Positions 6,547 through 7,833 of a DNA stretch of 7,833 nucleotides are shown here, piece after piece; within the stretch, counting starts at the first letter, position 1; each line of letters starts with the position of its first letter. A model generated the notes under the pieces. It searched no databases. It saw nothing but the letters and a program-made list of their open reading frames with translations, and had not been told where the DNA came from. The DNA is from Nitrospirota bacterium (GTDB taxonomy: Bacteria; Nitrospirota; Thermodesulfovibrionia; Thermodesulfovibrionales; UBA6898). The DNA lies in the NCBI GenBank assembly GCA_021787505.1, contig JAJYLU010000065.1, forward strand, positions 1 through 7,833. The letters are read 5' to 3'. A program made the position numbers and the translations under genes.

Positions 6547-7833
6547 TTATATGTTCTCGGTCATCTCCCAGACGCCGCAGGGGCAGACCCCCGCGCAGAA
6601 GCCGCAGCCGATGCACTTGTCTTCATCTACAACGTACTCGTATGCGCCGCCTGGATGTTCGATCCGGGATATGGCACCCCAGTAGCAGGTCGCCTCGCAC
6701 ATGTGGCAGTCGCGGCAGGTGGCGCAGGACATACATTTGTTAGCCTCGGCCTCGGGAGTGAAGTCTCCGGAGCAGGCGTCATAGTACTCTTTCTTGATCT
6801 TTTCGTAGGCGATCACCTGCTTGATCTCCGGCCAGCGCGGCGCATGCGCCATCTGGTAGTGGATATAATCCGCAGCGAGCCTGCCGTGGCCGATCGCATG
6901 AGTCACGAGACCTAGGCCGGTGACGTCGCCGATGGCGTATACCTTCACGTCCGATGTCTGGTACGCCTCGTTCACCTTGATCCAGCCGCGCTCGTTATGG
7001 ACCGAGGCAGGAAGAAAGTCGAGCTTCGGCACGTCGCCGACCGACATGACGACCACGTCGGCGTCGACCGATGACCCGTCCTTGAAGGAGAGCTTCCTTT
7101 CTTTCCTGTCGTACCTTTCGGTAAGCTTCGGCCAGAGGACCTGCGTGCCCTTTGCCCTGGCGATCTCCATCTCCGGGCCGAAGGCGGCCGGCTTCTGGAT
7201 GTCCACGGCGGTCACCGAAGAAGCACCCATGTTGAATGCCTCGGAGGCCACGTCCATGCCGACGTTTCCTGCGCCGACCACGACGACATTCTTGCCCTTC
7301 AGGTCGTGGCGTCTGCCGGCGTTGATGTCCCTGAGGAAATCATACGCCGCGATCACGTCTTCCGAGCCTGGGAAAGCAATCTTCCTCGGTTCGTGCGCGC
7401 CGATCGCGATGATCACCACTTCATACTTCTTGTAGATCTCTTCGAACTTCTCCTTCGTCACCTTCGCATTGAGGTGAATCCCGACACCGAGTTCCCTGAA
7501 CCGGGACACCTCTTTTTCGAGGATCTGGTGCGGGAGCCGTTCCCTCGGGATGCAGTATTCGATCTTGCCGCCGAGTCGGTCGCCCGCCTCGAAGATATCG
7601 ACCGTATGGCCCTTGAGCGCCAGCTGCCATGCCGCCGACATACCGGCAGGACCACCGCCGATCACCGCGACAGTATGTCCCGTTGCCGAGTCTTTCTTCG
7701 GCGCCGGGAGGTCGAGGGCAAGCCCGCCCAGCTTGTCGATCGCCAGAGGCGCATCGATCATGCCGCGCGTGCAGCTCTGCATGCAGAGGTTCGGGCAGAT
7801 CTGGCCGCAGACCGTGGCCGGAAGCGGGCTGTA
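6547..7833 (-). CDS. GltD-like FAD/NAD(P) oxidoreductase with C-terminal 2[4Fe-4S] domain, 5' partial
   Basis: The frame is open to the right edge, so the N-terminus is missing; 428 residues are visible and the ATG at 7782 is internal. Numbering from the first visible residue, C9-x3-C13-P-x2-C17-x3-C21 is the Fe-S-binding motif that opens glutamate synthase small-subunit-like proteins. VAVIGGGPAG (55-64) is the FAD-binding dinucleotide fold. VVVVGAGNVGMD (183-194) is the second, pyridine-nucleotide fold. YAIGDVTG (299-306) is the C-terminal FAD-contacting GD motif. The tail carries C367, C370, C373, C376, C379 and C383, then C407, C410, C413, C417-Pro and C419, enough for two [4Fe-4S] clusters in a ferredoxin-like fold. 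Such proteins pass electrons between NAD(P)H and ferredoxin or a partner oxidoreductase in the cytosol. Glutamate synthesis itself is not implied, since the large subunit is not seen. Asp211 sits where GltD proteins carry an Arg pair for NADPH, hinting at NADH. A strong terminator follows. Confidence 0.9.
   Translation of the reverse strand, partial: YSPLPATVCGQICPNLCMQSCTRGMIDAPLAIDKLGGLALDLPAPKKDSATGHTVAVIGGGPAGMSAAWQLALKGHTVDIFEAGDRLGGKIEYCIPRERLPHQILEKEVSRFRELGVGIHLNAKVTKEKFEEIYKKYEVVIIAIGAHEPRKIAFPGSEDVIAAYDFLRDINAGRRHDLKGKNVVVVGAGNVGMDVASEAFNMGASSVTAVDIQKPAAFGPEMEIARAKGTQVLWPKLTERYDRKERKLSFKDGSSVDADVVVMSVGDVPKLDFLPASVHNERGWIKVNEAYQTSDVKVYAIGDVTGLGLVTHAIGHGRLAADYIHYQMAHAPRWPEIKQVIAYEKIKKEYYDACSGDFTPEAEANKCMSCATCRDCHMCEATCYWGAISRIEHPGGAYEYVVDEDKCIGCGFCAGVCPCGVWEMTENI

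Noticed and set aside
6920..7435. Plus-strand open frame of 171 codons
   Set aside because: It is antisense to the oxidoreductase, whose cofactor motifs make the minus strand the coding one.

Overview
The window reads as a stretch of a Gram-negative-type bacterial chromosome of middling to slightly high GC. A Nitrospirota or deltaproteobacterial-like anaerobe fits the mix of TPR-tailed GT-C membrane glycosyltransferases, lipoproteins and an Fe-S flavoprotein of the GltD type, but no marker gene fixes the taxon. It holds seven protein genes, two of them cut by the window edges. I found no rRNA, tRNA, CRISPR array or transposase.

Layout: (1) 1-1738, minus: the N-terminal 579 residues of a multi-pass GT-C/TPR protein (TMTC-like), running off the left edge. 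(2) 1806-2816, minus: a 336-aa lipoprotein of unrecognised family. (3) 2813-3676, minus: a secreted TPR protein whose stop overlaps the lipoprotein start (ATGA). These three look like one operon read leftward from a promoter near 3709-3738. (4) 3677-3815: a divergent control region with back-to-back promoters and a clear 10-N10-10 inverted repeat that could be an operator. (5) 3819-4358, plus: a compact P-loop NTPase-like protein with an unusual Walker A. (6) 4383-4637, plus: an 84-aa TPR-like lipoprotein behind a strong Shine-Dalgarno. (7) 4779-6362, minus: a complete second GT-C/TPR protein. (8) 6494-6531: a strong hairpin terminator. (9) 6547-7833, minus: a GltD-like FAD/NAD(P) oxidoreductase with an N-terminal Fe-S motif and a C-terminal double [4Fe-4S] ferredoxin domain, cut at the right edge.

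The central block (genes 1-6) looks like an envelope module: two integral-membrane enzymes expected to transfer sugars from a lipid carrier outside the membrane, a secreted TPR scaffold, two lipoproteins and a small cytosolic nucleotide-binding protein, partly under a shared divergent control region. That they act together is inference from gene order. The oxidoreductase is set off by a terminator and belongs to a separate metabolic unit. The points most worth following are the candidate operator, the isochorismatase-like layout glimpsed in the lipoprotein, the altered P-loop, and the in-frame palindromic repeat inside the first glycosyltransferase.
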